A stretch of 64,000 nt of DNA from Paulownia fortunei (Eukaryota > Streptophyta > Magnoliopsida > Lamiales > Paulowniaceae). Shown here one piece after another: positions 1-11,469 of this stretch. A program made the position numbers and the translations under genes. Location of the stretch: positions 2,976,001 through 3,040,000 of the forward strand of contig CM033124.1 in NCBI GenBank assembly GCA_019321725.1, given 5' to 3'. Each line of letters starts with the position of its first letter. The stretch's first letter is position 1. The notes below the pieces were generated by a model. That model did not search any database, was not told the DNA's origin, and was given only the letters and a program-made list of their open reading frames with translations.

Positions 1-1000
1 ATTTAAAATAATTAATGTAAATTATTAAGTAGTAAAATCATATAAAACTTACTCATAAACTAAAGAATTTAAAATTTCAAGGATAATATAGAGATAACTA
101 GTGAGTTTATTTTGATTTGTTTACAAGTTGGTGAGCATTAGGTTTTATTATGTTTATTATTTTTGGCTTGAAAATTTTAAGTTTAATGATTTTTTAAAAT
201 TTGTTTATTTTTGAAATTGTTAGTTATTTTATTTGGTAATGTAAATTTAATTCTTATAAAATAAATTTGGGTTGGCTTAGACTTGTTTGAGTGTGGATTT
301 ACTATTATAAATTGTACTATACTTGCTGTATAGGTGTATTCCACGTCGTGCCTAGGGTGCCGGGGTAAATGCTTAATTTCTTCTCTCGTCTTGCCCTTAT
401 AATAAGCATAGTACAACTTGGGGGCTTGATTTTTTTCAAAATAGTAGATAAAAGAAAGTATTATTAATTTTTTAGGCGATAAATTTTATAACTTAATAAT
501 TATATATATATATATAATTTATACTAATATAAAAATTTATAAAATTGAAAAAAGTAGCCAATGCCATCAACCCCTAGCACCGCTACTATCCTTATTAAAT
601 ATTATTAATTATTCTATTGGGTGATTGAATGATTATTTTGTCATTGACGATAAATAGGGCCCATCATATTATACCTTACTCCTAGGTGTATTCGTGTTTC
701 AAGTCTTCAGCTTGGGAGTAGAGAAATTTCACTTTCCATATGAATGGAGAGATTTAGATTTGATGAAGAGATTTAGAAATAAAATTTTCAAATGATTCTA
801 ATATTCAATGAATTTTAAATTGAATAAATTCTCAAAGTGAGTGCTAAAATTTAAAATTCAAATAACTAAATTATCCGACAAGCTAACTTTCAAATCTTAA
901 AATTCAAAATATTATACTTCAATTCTTGCGATCACGCACATATACAACTCGAGAGATTGGTTAATTTGAAATGGAATCACTAAAGAAAGATGGTGAAATT
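1..1000. other. AT-rich intergenic DNA
   Basis: No ORF with recognisable protein similarity and no RNA gene were seen. A short (TA)n run lies near 501-516. The segment downstream of the minus-strand S-protein homolog presumably holds that gene's 3' untranslated region and polyadenylation signals, but no single signal stands out. Confidence 0.5.
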
Positions 1001-1032
1001 TGTTTATTTATCTTTCTTGCAGAATCTGTTGC

Positions 1033-1497
1033 TCAAATTGTAAGATCATGGCCTCTTGTAACATTCCAATCATATTTTTTTGTAAATGTTGATGGAGAGT
1101 GATCACCAGTAAAATAAATACCATCACTTTTAGCTGCCCAAGAGCACACATCGATTCTGCATCTTCGTTTCCATTGTTGATCAAAAACGTCAAAAGCTGC
1201 ATCTTTTGAACCCCACCAGAGATGGCAGAAAAATAAAGTATTCGGTCCAATAAAATTCTCACAGAAACTCCAGTGAAAATCTTGGTTCACATAAAGTGTG
1301 TGATTTCCTAAATCATTATCTCCAGATGCACAGTGTAAAACCAATGGCGCAGATTTTGGAGGGAGATAATTAATCACACGAACCCCAAATCTTTTGGTAA
1401 AAATACAAGTGTGGTCTTCCTCCGAGATTGATTCATGAAGAAGGAGAGCCATTGTGAAGAGAAATAAATGTAGGTTTTTCATTTCTGTATATCTCAA
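1033..1497 (-). CDS. S-protein homolog (plant self-incompatibility S1 family), secreted
   Basis: The single-exon ORF encodes 154 aa, a usual length for the plant S1/SPH family (small secreted cysteine-containing proteins; the founding member is the poppy stigmatic self-incompatibility determinant, most paralogues have unknown roles). The hydrophobic N-terminus (about residues 7-25) reads as a signal peptide. Met6 (ATG at 1482) is at least as likely a start as Met1, because it gives a canonical MKNLHLFLF signal start. Family landmarks are visible: V-x-N-x-L near residue 41, LHCASGDNDLG with Cys56, W76-x-F78, the FFC block with Cys91, and further cysteines at 31, 79, 113 and 118. Asn65 (NHT) and Asn145 (NVT) are potential glycosylation sites. 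A TATA-like TATTTAAGTAT lies on the minus strand at about 1552-1566. The reading frame is intact, so it is probably a functional gene. No partner gene is adjacent, and a retrotransposon begins 0.5 kb upstream of the start. Function in this plant is not inferable. Confidence 0.9.
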   Translation of the reverse strand: MRYTEMKNLHLFLFTMALLLHESISEEDHTCIFTKRFGVRVINYLPPKSAPLVLHCASGDNDLGNHTLYVNQDFHWSFCENFIGPNTLFFCHLWWGSKDAAFDVFDQQWKRRCRIDVCSWAAKSDGIYFTGDHSPSTFTKKYDWNVTRGHDLTI

Positions 1498-1999
1498 TTC
1501 TTTGAAGAAAATGATTGTGATGGTTCGATTTGAAGTTTGTTCCTATTGCTATCATACTTAAATAACTTGAACTTCACTGTCTAACAAAATGAAAAATTGG
1601 AAATTCAAAAGATTATGACGATCTGTAGTAGATTACAGTTATCAAATATCTATTAGGGTAAAAAGGCCATCCAACAAAATATTATTACAGCAATCTAGGC
1701 TGGATTGTCATATTGGTGGTTAGATTGTGATAATGTTACTACAAAGCTAGTTTGATTATGGCAACACATGACAACAATTATGTGAGTCATTTTAAATGAA
1801 TTCTCAGAGAAAAGGTTCCAAAGAGTACAATTTTACGCAATCATTCATGAATATTGAAACTAATAGGTTGGTGTAAGAATTGCATGATGCTATAGCCATG
1901 CTTTAGTACCTTGTTGATCATGAAACCTTCATTTAATTGAGACTCTTGAAATCTATGATGGGCGGAAACAAATATGATATATATCTATACACAATATTT
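1498..1999. other. Upstream region of the SPH gene
   Basis: About 0.5 kb of AT-rich DNA between the SPH start codon and the left target duplication of the copia element. It must contain the SPH promoter. Apart from the TATA-like box next to the gene, nothing is recognised. Confidence 0.45.
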
Positions 2000-2004
2000 A
2001 TTAT

Positions 2005-2460
2005 TGTTAGAAATTGAATCGGCTTTAGGATCATTGACCCAATTGGCATCCATATTTAGTTGGATGTCTCCACAATTTGAGTGAGATTAAGTTTTTTAGT
2101 TGGATTGAGATTCTATTTTAAGTAAGAATATATATCTCAAATCCCCATCCAAGAGAATGTGTGATGAAACGTAATTCTCCTAAAACTCTTTCAATATTTC
2201 TCATATAATTTCTCTCTACATTCTTCCTTGGAGTATTACCATAAACTTTAAGGATTTGAAGTGTGTAATTGATTGAATAACTCTACTAATTATTCACCAC
2301 CGACAAAAAAAGTATATTTGTGGTTCGATCAAAAGGAGGCTGGTAGACGAGATTGATTCGGAATACGTGGATCAACAATTCGCTACGTATAGGTAAACCC
2401 GATTCACATTAATTATATGAATATTTGATTCAAATTATATTGTTGATTAATTTTTTTACA
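2005..2460 (+). repeat. 5' LTR of copia-1
   Basis: Starts TGTTAGAAATTG and ends TTTTTTTACA. It aligns end to end with 13249-13704 at the same length. It is directly followed by the primer binding site and preceded by the ATTAT target duplicate. Confidence 0.9.
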
Positions 2461-2461
2461 G

Positions 2462-2473
2462 TGGTATCAGAGC
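2462..2473 (+). other. Primer binding site of copia-1 (initiator Met tRNA)
   Basis: TGGTATCAGAGC one base after the LTR end is the classic plant copia primer site, complementary to the 3' end of tRNA-iMet. It establishes the left LTR as the 5' LTR. Confidence 0.9.
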
Positions 2474-2848
2474 CTATATGACTCGTTCTCACTATTTCAT
2501 TTGATTGAATTTATACATGTGTATACGCTTTAAAAAAATATTTTTTTTATAAAGCATAAAAATTTTACCATACGTTGATCATAATGTGTAGATCATGTGG
2601 TTAAAATTTGGCAAAAAACGGATAAATGGTTTGAGAGAAAATTTAATTTAAAATTAGAGACTTATTTATTTTAAGACTCAAAATCAAACCAGGTTTTGAT
2701 ATTTTTGTTATGAAATTTTTATGCTATGTTGTAGATCATAAAAAGAGGTTTGAAATGATATAAAATTCGTAAAAAATGGACTTAAAATGAATGAGATATG
2801 AGTCTTTTAAGTTTTTGATAGAAATTAATTTTTCTCGCTTGGCCAAAA

Positions 2849-2945
2849 TCGGACGGCCAGTGCTGGAGAAGGCGCCGGCGCTGACATGGTGCACTGGTTG
2901 ACGTACGATTGGCACTTAGCTTGCACGTGGCGCCTATGTGGCTAC
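2849..2945 (+). other. GC-rich leader island of copia-1
   Basis: A GC-rich patch with self-complementary GGCGCCGGCGC-type sequence about 390 bp after the primer site, in an otherwise very AT-rich element. A comparable island sits in the leader of the copia element at 52.5-57.9 kb. A role in genome packaging or dimerisation is conceivable but only inferred. Confidence 0.45.
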
Positions 2946-3189
2946 CATGTTTTGTTGAAAATAAAATTTGAGAGTTTGCGCATCAATATGAATTTGAACC
3001 CAGTTGCTGATTGTTATTAAAATAGTGAACTATCACTAGACTACTGCGCTCTTTTGTGATATAATTGACTGCGAAATCTATATAATAGTTTTTTGTGCTA
3101 TTTTTCTAAAAATTTTTTTGATGTGAATAGATATTATTTTTGACCCTGTAAAAAATTTATTGGATTAATTTCAATAAAAAGTGATTAAA

Positions 3190-3335
3190 ATATTTTTGTG
3201 CATTACGATGCATACAAATATATTTTTGTGGGTCAAAATTTTTAATATCAAAATATTTTTTGCACATTAAGGTGCATGTAAAAATATTTTTTTTGCGCAT
3301 TAGGATGTATGCAAAATTATTTTTTATATGATTAA
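3190..3335 (+). repeat. Short diverged tandem repeats in copia-1 interior
   Basis: Three diverged units built on TTTTTGTGCATTA-GATGCATACAAA-TATTTTT follow one another. They lie in the non-coding leader-side part of copia-1 and contain no ORF. Confidence 0.5.
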
Positions 3336-4035
3336 TATGTCCATTATGAGTTACGTGCTTTATTAATTATTTTTTTATATAATTATGATGCAATTTAAAT
3401 TTATTTGATGCGATATGAATTATTATATATTGTGAATGAATAGACAATGACATTTGGATACTTATGTAAATTGAATGTTTATTGTTTTATATTATCTCAT
3501 ATTTTTATGGGAGAAATTTGTGGCGGTGGTAGTAATTTGATATTCTTATTTTTTATTTTTGTCTAAATTGATGTAGTAGGCTTTGAACCAATGTAATTTT
3601 TTATTATTTTCAAAGCATGCATTTACTAGGTCATTTTTAGGATGCCATGTATATCAATTTTAGGAGGATATTTTTTGTTTTACCACCATGGGCCAAAATT
3701 ATCTCAACATGATGCACCAAATGTCAATGTCGCCCATATGGGGCTAATATTTTATTGTTCATATTGCATATTTGCATTCATAATATGTGTGGATAAATTT
3801 ATATTTTATTCATGATCAATAAATTTTTATTATGTTTGTTATTCAGTGGGAGATGATTACTAGCATAAGTTGCGAAATTTTTGATTTCGCTGAGTATAAA
3901 GGAATAATAAATAATTTACTTGGATTTAAAATAAAATATTAGACCAGTACATATGTTTTTTTGCGCAATTAATTTAGAAGTCTTAGACCAACTTACCAAT
4001 TTTACGTTTTAAGCCAATTAAGCATGAAAATGGAT

Positions 4036-4210
4036 AAGTTGTGCAATATTGTCGCGACTTAGACGCTGATTAAAATTGAGCTTTAATTTGTTTAAGCCGC
4101 AAATACAAGATTTTAAGTTGTCAAATATTATCGCGACTTAGGTGCTGATAATATATTAATGGATCAAGAATCACGTTTGCGCTTTAATTTGTGCAAGCTG
4201 CAAATATGAG
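4036..4210 (+). repeat. Two-copy tandem repeat in copia-1 interior
   Basis: Two direct copies of a segment that begins AAGTTGT, continues through TCGCGACTTAG and ends near GCTTTAATTTG-AAGC-GCAAATA. The offset is about 79 bp at the beginning and about 101 bp at the end, because the second copy has a ~20-bp insertion. No coding potential is apparent. Confidence 0.55.
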
Positions 4211-6249
4211 GAATTGATAAAGGAGTTTGAGCTCTATTTTGTCTTATGAGCTTGCTCATAATTAAAAGGTTCTAGTTGTCCTAAAGTTGTTTTTTTCAAA
4301 TGACTTATAAATATTACTAACATATTTTTTATAATAATCGTCTAACTTGAGGCTGATTGTTGAGAGTCAAAAAATGTACAAGTAATTATTCTTATCGCTC
4401 ATCTTGACCAATATAAACCAACTTGAGTTAGTGTTGGAAAAGACAAAAATAGTTTGACAAGAGCAAAAGTTAAACTAGAACTGTAAATTTGATCCAATGA
4501 AGTGACGAGGCGTGTCACTTTAGTGATAAAGGCAATTGACCGCCAACAAATGCCAAGTGCAATGATAAGACTAGTCACTTCGCTCGTAATTGTACTTAAA
4601 TGAAGTTTGACTACTTAAAGCTCTCATTTGCTGATATTCTCAATTCTCTCCTTCGATGGATAGTAGAAGTTGAAGAAACATAGCATGAAATTCGAGATTG
4701 AGCAAACTATTGTCAAGTGTTGTGTAGCCATGTTTGTTTAAATGGCACACAAGAGATGGCATTATGAGTTCGCAATGTCATCTCAAGCTCAGCAAAGGGC
4801 ATGAGCTATTTTTTTCAAGCTCAACAATTGGTGTGAGCTACTCCTTGAAGATGTGCAACAAATACTAGATTCAAAATAGTCTATTGAATTGATGCACTTA
4901 TAAGACATTAGTTGAGCGAGTAGATTTGTCCATCTTTCATGTAAGAAACCTTTTAAGTATAAGTCATGTTTGTGTTGCGATTGGCTTAAGGTAGTATTTC
5001 TTGTACTTCTTCCATGATTTTTTGTTTTAATTATATCGTGTCATGCGAGGTTAGGAGAATGACTGTATTAGCTAGATGAGGCTTTATTTGCTAACTCGCT
5101 GGTCGGTTGTCGCAGGCCTACCAAATTTAAACCTTATTCTTCAATAAATATTTAACGATTATAGAGCGAGTAAGAGTCGATCCCACGAGAATCAAAGCTA
5201 ATTAATTTATTATCGACTCAACTAACTAAGAATTTTAATTTAAAATTACTAACTTAAAACTAAGATTTCAACAAACAAACTCTAGAAATAAACAACAAAC
5301 ATTTTTTTTTTTGGGAGGGGGATATTGAGTTGATTAACTAAGTTGCAAAAACTAAAACTAATTAAAAATCAAAACAATGAAAATTAAATCAATAAGCAAT
5401 AAGTGATTAAAGTAGGTTGAGGTTTTATTCGCCGCCACTAGACATTCTAATTTCATATCAATATTACGAACAATTTACCAATGAAATTATCAACCGTAGG
5501 TAATAACAAGTTCTACTACCCTAATCTTTTCTTAGTTTCTCATTAGATAGAACAAGCTCTCTATCTAATTTTCTACCCACCAAACAACCTAGAACAAACT
5601 CTCTAGATTTAATCTAATTGATGCATTAAAATAAGAAATATAGATTGATCTAAACAATAACCACACAAGCTCGGGTCATTTAACTTAGGTTATGATTTCT
5701 ATTGCAATTAACAAAAATATCCTAGAATCATTAATCATAATTTACTACACATGATGAAAAATTCAAGACAATTACGGATCTAAAATCTCTAATCTAGTTA
5801 TAGGGAATTCTCAAACCTGATTTGGTTGCGCACCCAAGCAAAGTAAGAAAATGTCCATAAGACATTAAGTATAGAAAAACATAAACAACCTTAATTGAAA
5901 AATTGATCAATAATATCCAACATTCAATTATAAAAACTCATGTCTAGGGCTTTAAAATCAACTTCAACCAATAAGGAAGTTTAGCCTAACATGATAAGAA
6001 TTGACAAGAGAATAAAAATTAGCAACATTGGGAATCAAAAAAACTTATTGGTTGAAGAAGATAGTTGAGGTTGATGGTAGATCATGGATGTTTCCTCCTC
6101 CAAGCCTCTTCTACTTTTTCTTCCTTGAAGCTCTAAAATTCCAAGAGTACTTTCAAAATGTGAATGATGTTGAGAGTGAGTGAATTTGAAAATTGATCTT
6201 TGTGTTGAGATAATAGTCTCCTTTTATAAAGTGTGAGATGGTGATGTGA

Positions 6250-6330
6250 TTTGATGTAAAGTGTGTAAGGTGTGTTGTGCATTTGGTGTAAAGTGTGTAA
6301 GGTGTGTTGTGCATTTAGTGTAAAGTGAGT
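6250..6330. repeat. 32-bp tandem repeat inside LTR, left copy
   Basis: Just over two units of GGTGTAAAGTGTGTAAGGTG-TGTTGTGCATTT. The homologous place in the other LTR (about 9846-9950) has just over three units. Confidence 0.75.
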
Positions 6331-6454
6331 AATGTATGTGGTATGATATATGTATCTAGTGTATACATATCACAAACATGTGCCAAAATGTGTAAAGGAT
6401 TGCCACTTGCCACCACTCCAACCAAAAACATCAGTTTTGTCACATGGATAATGC

Positions 6455-6555
6455 CTAGGCACTATAATATGACGCCTAGGCCCCATATGTATAAAAGAGG
6501 GCAATAAGCACATCGCTTAGGTGCTGAAACAGGGCGTTTAGGTGTCGTTGCTACT
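6455..6555. repeat. Cluster of CCTAGG-centred palindromic motifs in LTR
   Basis: Several short motifs of the type TGCCTAGGCAC, CGCCTAGGCCC and GCTTAGGTGC occur within about 100 bp. The same motif style occurs at 10075-10170 in the sister LTR and at 49290-49410 in the LTR of the 46-50 kb element. Confidence 0.5.
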
Positions 6556-7118
6556 GTTTTCTTCTTCTTCAAAATGGCTATCTGACACTATTTATCCATT
6601 TTCAACTGATTTTTGACCTATTTCTACGCTAAATTAGCCTTTGGTATCTACATAACAATTATAGCCCTATCTGTTAGATTTCTATAAACACTTGAGTCAG
6701 ATCAATATCATATTTATAGAGAGAGTTATGCCAAATATACAAAGACTGTCATATCTGGAAGTTTCAGTGCATGTTTGACTGTTTAACTGAATTTTACTCT
6801 TTAAAATCAATTGAATTGGGAAATTTTGCCAACATGAAAGTTGTAGATACATCTCGTATATTTCTAATAAGTTAAAAATCAGGTTAATAGATCTTTAGAT
6901 CAGACATTTATGCCAAAAATACAAACACTGCCACAGTAAAACCGTGTCAATTTGGCCCAAGAATGCTTCTTTCAACTTTGTTTTGACTCATTTTTTATCT
7001 TTTCATTCTCAAACTCATATCACATACTAAACATTATAAAAAACTATTATTAACAAGAAAAAAGAAAAGAAGACATAGAAGAATCGATAGAAATAAATAT
7101 AAAAATATGCACTTATCA

Positions 7119-7160
7119 AATTTCCCCACACTTAACATTTGCTCGTCCTCGAGCAAACCT
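7119..7160 (-). other. Terminal polypurine tract of the nested gypsy derivative
   Basis: Read on the minus strand: GGACGAGCAAATG, then TTAAGTGTGGGGAAATT directly abutting the LTR start TGATAAG. It closely resembles the terminal tract at 48700-48736 of the other Tat/Athila element. Confidence 0.8.
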
Positions 7161-7924
7161 AAAAGAAGACATAAACACAAACTAAGCTAATCTACTTTCG
7201 TAGAAAATCACAATTGCATTTTAACACATACAACAAGCCTTTAAACCCATAAGTGGACCATAGAGGACGAGTTGTAGTCTCATAAGGGTTTCCACTGGTG
7301 ATACCCTCAAACACCCATGACACCTATCTTCCAATGATTAATTCTCATGGAGCAACAAAGTAATATAATAATAAAATCAAACAAGTGTTGAATTTAACCC
7401 TCAGTTATTCAAAAGCATATACTTCTACAACAATCATACTCAAGTGTGTGTGTGAATAACTATTGTCAATAGTAATAAAACCATACATGATTCAAATAAG
7501 TGAATTCTCATACAACTTCACAAAAGCCATCACTCGATTTCTAATAAAAGAGTCAAACATCATAGGCTCTTCCTTTAGCACATATCTTCACTACACCGAA
7601 GTCACCACATGAAATCAAAAAGGTCTTAAACAATGGTTGCAATAGGGCCAAGGGATAGTGTGTGGCACAAAAAAAAAATTGGATATGATGCAACAAAAAT
7701 TCTATAAACTTCATGGAATGAGAGACATAAATTTCTTCAATGAATTATTGTCATAATCCACAAGTTTCAATATTGGGGCCTAATATTATTGTGTTAGACC
7801 ATTTTTCATCATTCTCATCAACTTTGCAATATCCTACTTATAGTTGCAACTCACAATAAGTTTTTTTTTTATTATTATTTTTTTATTTTGCAACTTTCTT
7901 TCTTCATTTCTTTCTTTTTTTTTA

Positions 7925-7945
7925 GCTCCCCCAGACTTATCTTCT
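7925..7945 (-). other. Internal polypurine-tract-like module 2
   Basis: Minus strand: GATAAGTCTGGGGGAGC followed by a long A run. It matches AATAAGTTTGGGGGTGTAGC plus A run at 48132-48165 in position and sequence. Confidence 0.6.
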
Positions 7946-8530
7946 ATTTTACCCCAAATTTCTTTTGCAAGCTTACCTTGTCATTGAAGTGTCTCTCAAG
8001 TTCTAATTCATTTTTAGAACAAGGGTAGGATAATAGTGTATTTAAGTTAGGTAAAAAAATATGATTACCAATTAAATAGCTTATTCAATAAAAGGCTCAA
8101 AGTGGCTCACTATGGGGGATGTTCTTCTTGGAACATCATAAGGGGAACAAGTTGATTTGGCCATGATGCTAGAAAGTCTAGTACCTTAATCATTTTTCAA
8201 GTGACGCTCAATCAGTTGTTCGCCTCGATAGACCTTCGAAAGAGTTCTAATATTCAACTTTCACATGTCGAAACCTAAGTGATAATTAAAGTGAGGGTAT
8301 AAGAACTACTTATTTTGACATACTTGTTTCCATACCAAAGAACATAGCTATTTGTGCAAAAAGAGTTGAGTATGATCATCACAAAAAATAAATCAACCAA
8401 AGAATAATATCGAGGTCTAAAACAACAACTATCGTCAAACAAACCATGTCATTTATGCCCAATTCTCATCATAGAAATTGGAAGAAGACTTATGACTCAA
8501 AAATTAAAAAAAAAATGTAAGTCTAAATCA

Positions 8531-8569
8531 TTCCCCCCACACTTAGTTCTTACATTATCCTCAATGTAA
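8531..8569 (-). other. Internal polypurine-tract-like module 1
   Basis: Minus strand: ACATTGAGGATAATGT, then AACTAAGTGTGGGGGGAATG. It matches the module at 47513-47549. It lies only about 100 bp from the primer binding site, which marks the place where gag-pol is missing. Confidence 0.65.
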
Positions 8570-8668
8570 GTCTAAGCTACTAAAATATAAAATTAAATGC
8601 AATACGCTTATATTAAAATTGAAAAGGATTATATTCAAGAATGGGAATTATAAATCAATTAGACGCTT

Positions 8669-8688
8669 GATCCCCGACAACGGCGCCA
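8669..8688 (-). other. Primer binding site of the nested gypsy derivative (tRNA-Asp type)
   Basis: The plus strand reads GATCCCCGACAACGGCGCCA, the 3' end of plant tRNA-Asp with one G-to-A difference. On the minus strand this is the primer site, six bases after the LTR end at 8695. Confidence 0.85.
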
Positions 8689-8694
8689 AAAACT

Positions 8695-10430
8695 TGGTTG
8701 GTTCTCGCAGGCCTACCAAATTTAAACCTTACTTTTCAATAAATATTTAACGATTATAGAGCAAATAAGAGTCGATCCCACAAGGATCAAAGCTAATTGA
8801 TTTACTATCGACTCAATTAACTAAGAATTTTAACTTTAAAATTACTAACTTAAAACTAAGAATTCAACAAACAAACTCTAGAAATAAACAATAAATACTT
8901 GGAGGAGGGTGATTAAGTTGATTAACTAAGTTACAGAAACTAAAACTAATTAAAAATCAAAGCACTGAAAATTAAATCAATAAGCAATAAGTGATTAAAG
9001 TAGGTTGAGGTTTTATTCACCGTCACTAGATAATGAGTTCTAATTTCATATCAATATTATGAACAATTTGTCAATAAAATTATCAACCGTAGGTAATTAC
9101 AAGCTCTACTACCCTAATTTTTCCTTAGTTTCTCGTTAGATAGAACAAGCTCTCTATCTAATTCTCTACCCACCAAATAACCTAGAACAAGCTCTCTAGA
9201 TTTAATCCAATGGATGCATTAAAATAAGAAATATAGATTGATCTAAGCAATAATCACACAAGCTTGGGTCATTTAACTTAGGTTATATTTTCCATTGCAG
9301 TTAACCAAAATATCCCATAATCATTAATCACAATTTACTATACATGGTTAGAAATTTAAGACAATTATGGATCTAAAATCTCTAATCTAGTTGTAGGGAA
9401 TTCTTAAACCCGATTTGGTTGTGCACCCAAACAAAGTAAGAAAATACCCATAAGACATTAAGTATAGAAAAACATAAACAACCTCAATTGAAAAATTGAT
9501 CAATAATATCAAATATTCAATTATAAAAACTCATGTCTAGGGCTTTGAAATCAATCTCAACCAATAAGGAAGTTTAGCCTAACATGATAAGAATTGACAA
9601 GAGAATAAAAATTAGCAACATTCGGAATCAAATAAACTTATTGGTTGAAGAAGATAGTTGAGGTTGATGGTAGATTATGGATGTTTCCTCCTCCAAACCT
9701 TTTCCACTTTTTCTTCCTTGAAGCTCCAAAATTTTAAGAGTGCTTTCAAAATGTGAATAATATATAGAGTGAGTGAATCTGAAAATTGATTTTTGTGTTG
9801 AGATGATAGTCTCCTTTTATAAAGTGTGAGATGGTGATGTGATTTGGTGTAAAGTGTGTAAGGTGTGTTGTGTATTTGGTGTAAAGTGTATAAGGTGTGT
9901 TGTGTATTCAGTATAAAGAGTGTAAGGTGTGTTGTGCATTTGGTGTAAAGTGAGTAATGTGTGTGGTATGATATATGTATCTAGTGTATACATATCACAA
10001 ATATGTGCCAAAAGATGTAAAGGATTGCCACTTGCCACCACTCCAACCAAAAGCATCAGTTTTGTCACATGGATGGTGCCTAGGTGCTATAATATGGCAC
10101 ATAGGTGCTATATTTATCGAAGAGGGCAGTAAGCACAGCGCTTAGGTGCTGAAACAGTGTGCCTAGGTGCCATTTCAATAAGCTAAGAATCAGGTAAATA
10201 GATCTTTAGATCAGATATTTATGCTCAAAATACAAAAATTGCTGCAGTAGAACCGTGTCAATTTAGCCCAAGAATGCTTCTTTCAATTTCGTTTTGGCTC
10301 ATTTTTTATCTTTTCATTCTCAAACTCCTATCACATACAAAATATTAATAAAAACCTATTATTAACAAGAATAAAGGAAATAAGACATAGAATAATTGAT
10401 ATAAATAAATATAAAAATATGCACTTATCA
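8695..10430 (-). repeat. 5' LTR (right copy) of the nested gypsy derivative
   Basis: 1736 bp and colinear with 5100-7118, except for a ~0.33-kb deletion near 10170-10180 and an extra 32-bp tandem unit near 9.85-9.95 kb. Ends in GCACTTATCA and is followed by the CTCGC target duplicate. Confidence 0.88.
9846..9950. repeat. 32-bp tandem repeat inside LTR, right copy
   Basis: Just over three diverged units of the same GGTGTAAAGTG-based repeat found at 6250-6330. The copy number differs between the two LTRs of one element. Confidence 0.75.
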
Positions 10431-11469
10431 CTCGCTAAGGTCAACCTACCTCTACATAAAATTTTCTAGCAGGAAAAAGCCTGATGGAAGAAAAAAAGAG
10501 GGTTATTTATCCTTTAAATCTAGTCCCCCAAAATGAGTGCAGATTTACGAGTATGAGGCACTAAATAGTGTATTCTATTTTTATTTCTTTGCTATTTGCG
10601 CTATAAGCTAGTATACTCTAACTGTCACTAGTCAAAAGCGCCAAATTGTTTAGAGCGATTCTTGACAGAGGTAGAGAACCACAAGAAGTATGAACATTGA
10701 GGTTCAACATACTAATAGGAAACGAGAATAACATGTCTAAATAGTTTGGACACATGTGTGGAGAAAATAAAATTGCAATTTGAAGGATGATTCTAAACAT
10801 TTTGCAACTAAACGAGTTTGCGAAGAGTGATGAATTAAACACTTCAAAATAACTCAATTGATATGATAACGCAAATTGATTTGTATTTCAATTAGGATGA
10901 TGCAATCTTGATTGCGACCTACATAATGAAAATTGTGCCTCCAAGTGAATTCTTCAACCTTTAATAAGTTGTGATATAGCAACAAGCCTAAATTAGTGGG
11001 TTTATGCTTATTTAAGTTCAAAGAGTTATGTTCTCAAAAGTGATGAACACCTTGATGGAGAAATTATAAAAATTAAGTCACACAGTGTGGATTTCCTCAA
11101 GGAGGATTTATGAGTATATGAGAAGTCAAATAAAATCTTGCGCTATACAAGTTGCAAGATCCTTGAAGTGGTGCTCAATTTTCTAGTGAGGATGATATAT
11201 TTTAAACTAATCTAGCAATTGCTGGAATAGTGGGAGCAACCCTAAGTTAGTGGAAGTGTCTCACTTGAAAATGACTCTCATATTCCACAAGTAAGAAGGA
11301 GTTCACAAGAGTTGTTACCCATCATCTATATGAGATTAAGTGGGTATCCTTCATAACTATTTTTGTGGATGTTGATGAGTCAACTTAGACTTTTGACTTC
11401 ACTTGATGCTTTAAGAAAATAGTTGTTATGATGGAAAAGATGAGCCTAATGACTAATAACAAAGTCAAG

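Larger units (their letters stand above)
5100..7118 (-). repeat. 3' LTR (left copy) of the nested gypsy derivative
   Basis: 2019 bp, reading TGGTCGGTT at the left edge and GCACTTATCA at the right edge on the plus strand. It aligns with 8695-10430, but retains about 0.33 kb (around 6.55-6.88 kb) missing from the other copy and has one fewer unit of the 32-bp tandem repeat near 6.25 kb. Confidence 0.88.
5100..10430 (-). mobile_element. Nested, coding-free Tat/Athila-type Ty3/gypsy derivative
   Basis: Two long direct repeats (5100-7118 and 8695-10430) flank a 1.58-kb interior. A perfect 5-bp duplication CTCGC (5095-5099 and 10431-10435) brackets the whole unit, showing it inserted into copia-1. 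The 20 bases at 8669-8688 match the 3' end of tRNA-Asp including CCA with one mismatch, the primer type known for Athila-like gypsy elements. A polypurine tract abuts the other LTR. Both give minus orientation. There is no gag or pol: about 100 bp separates the primer site from the first polypurine-like module, so the whole coding region is absent while the cis-acting parts remain. This fits a non-autonomous large derivative mobilised in trans. Confidence 0.88.

Noticed and set aside
6325..6507. Repeated 60-67 codon ORF (also at 9929-10132)
   Set aside because: The two copies lie at equivalent positions in the two LTRs of one element. Their similarity reflects LTR identity, not a conserved protein.
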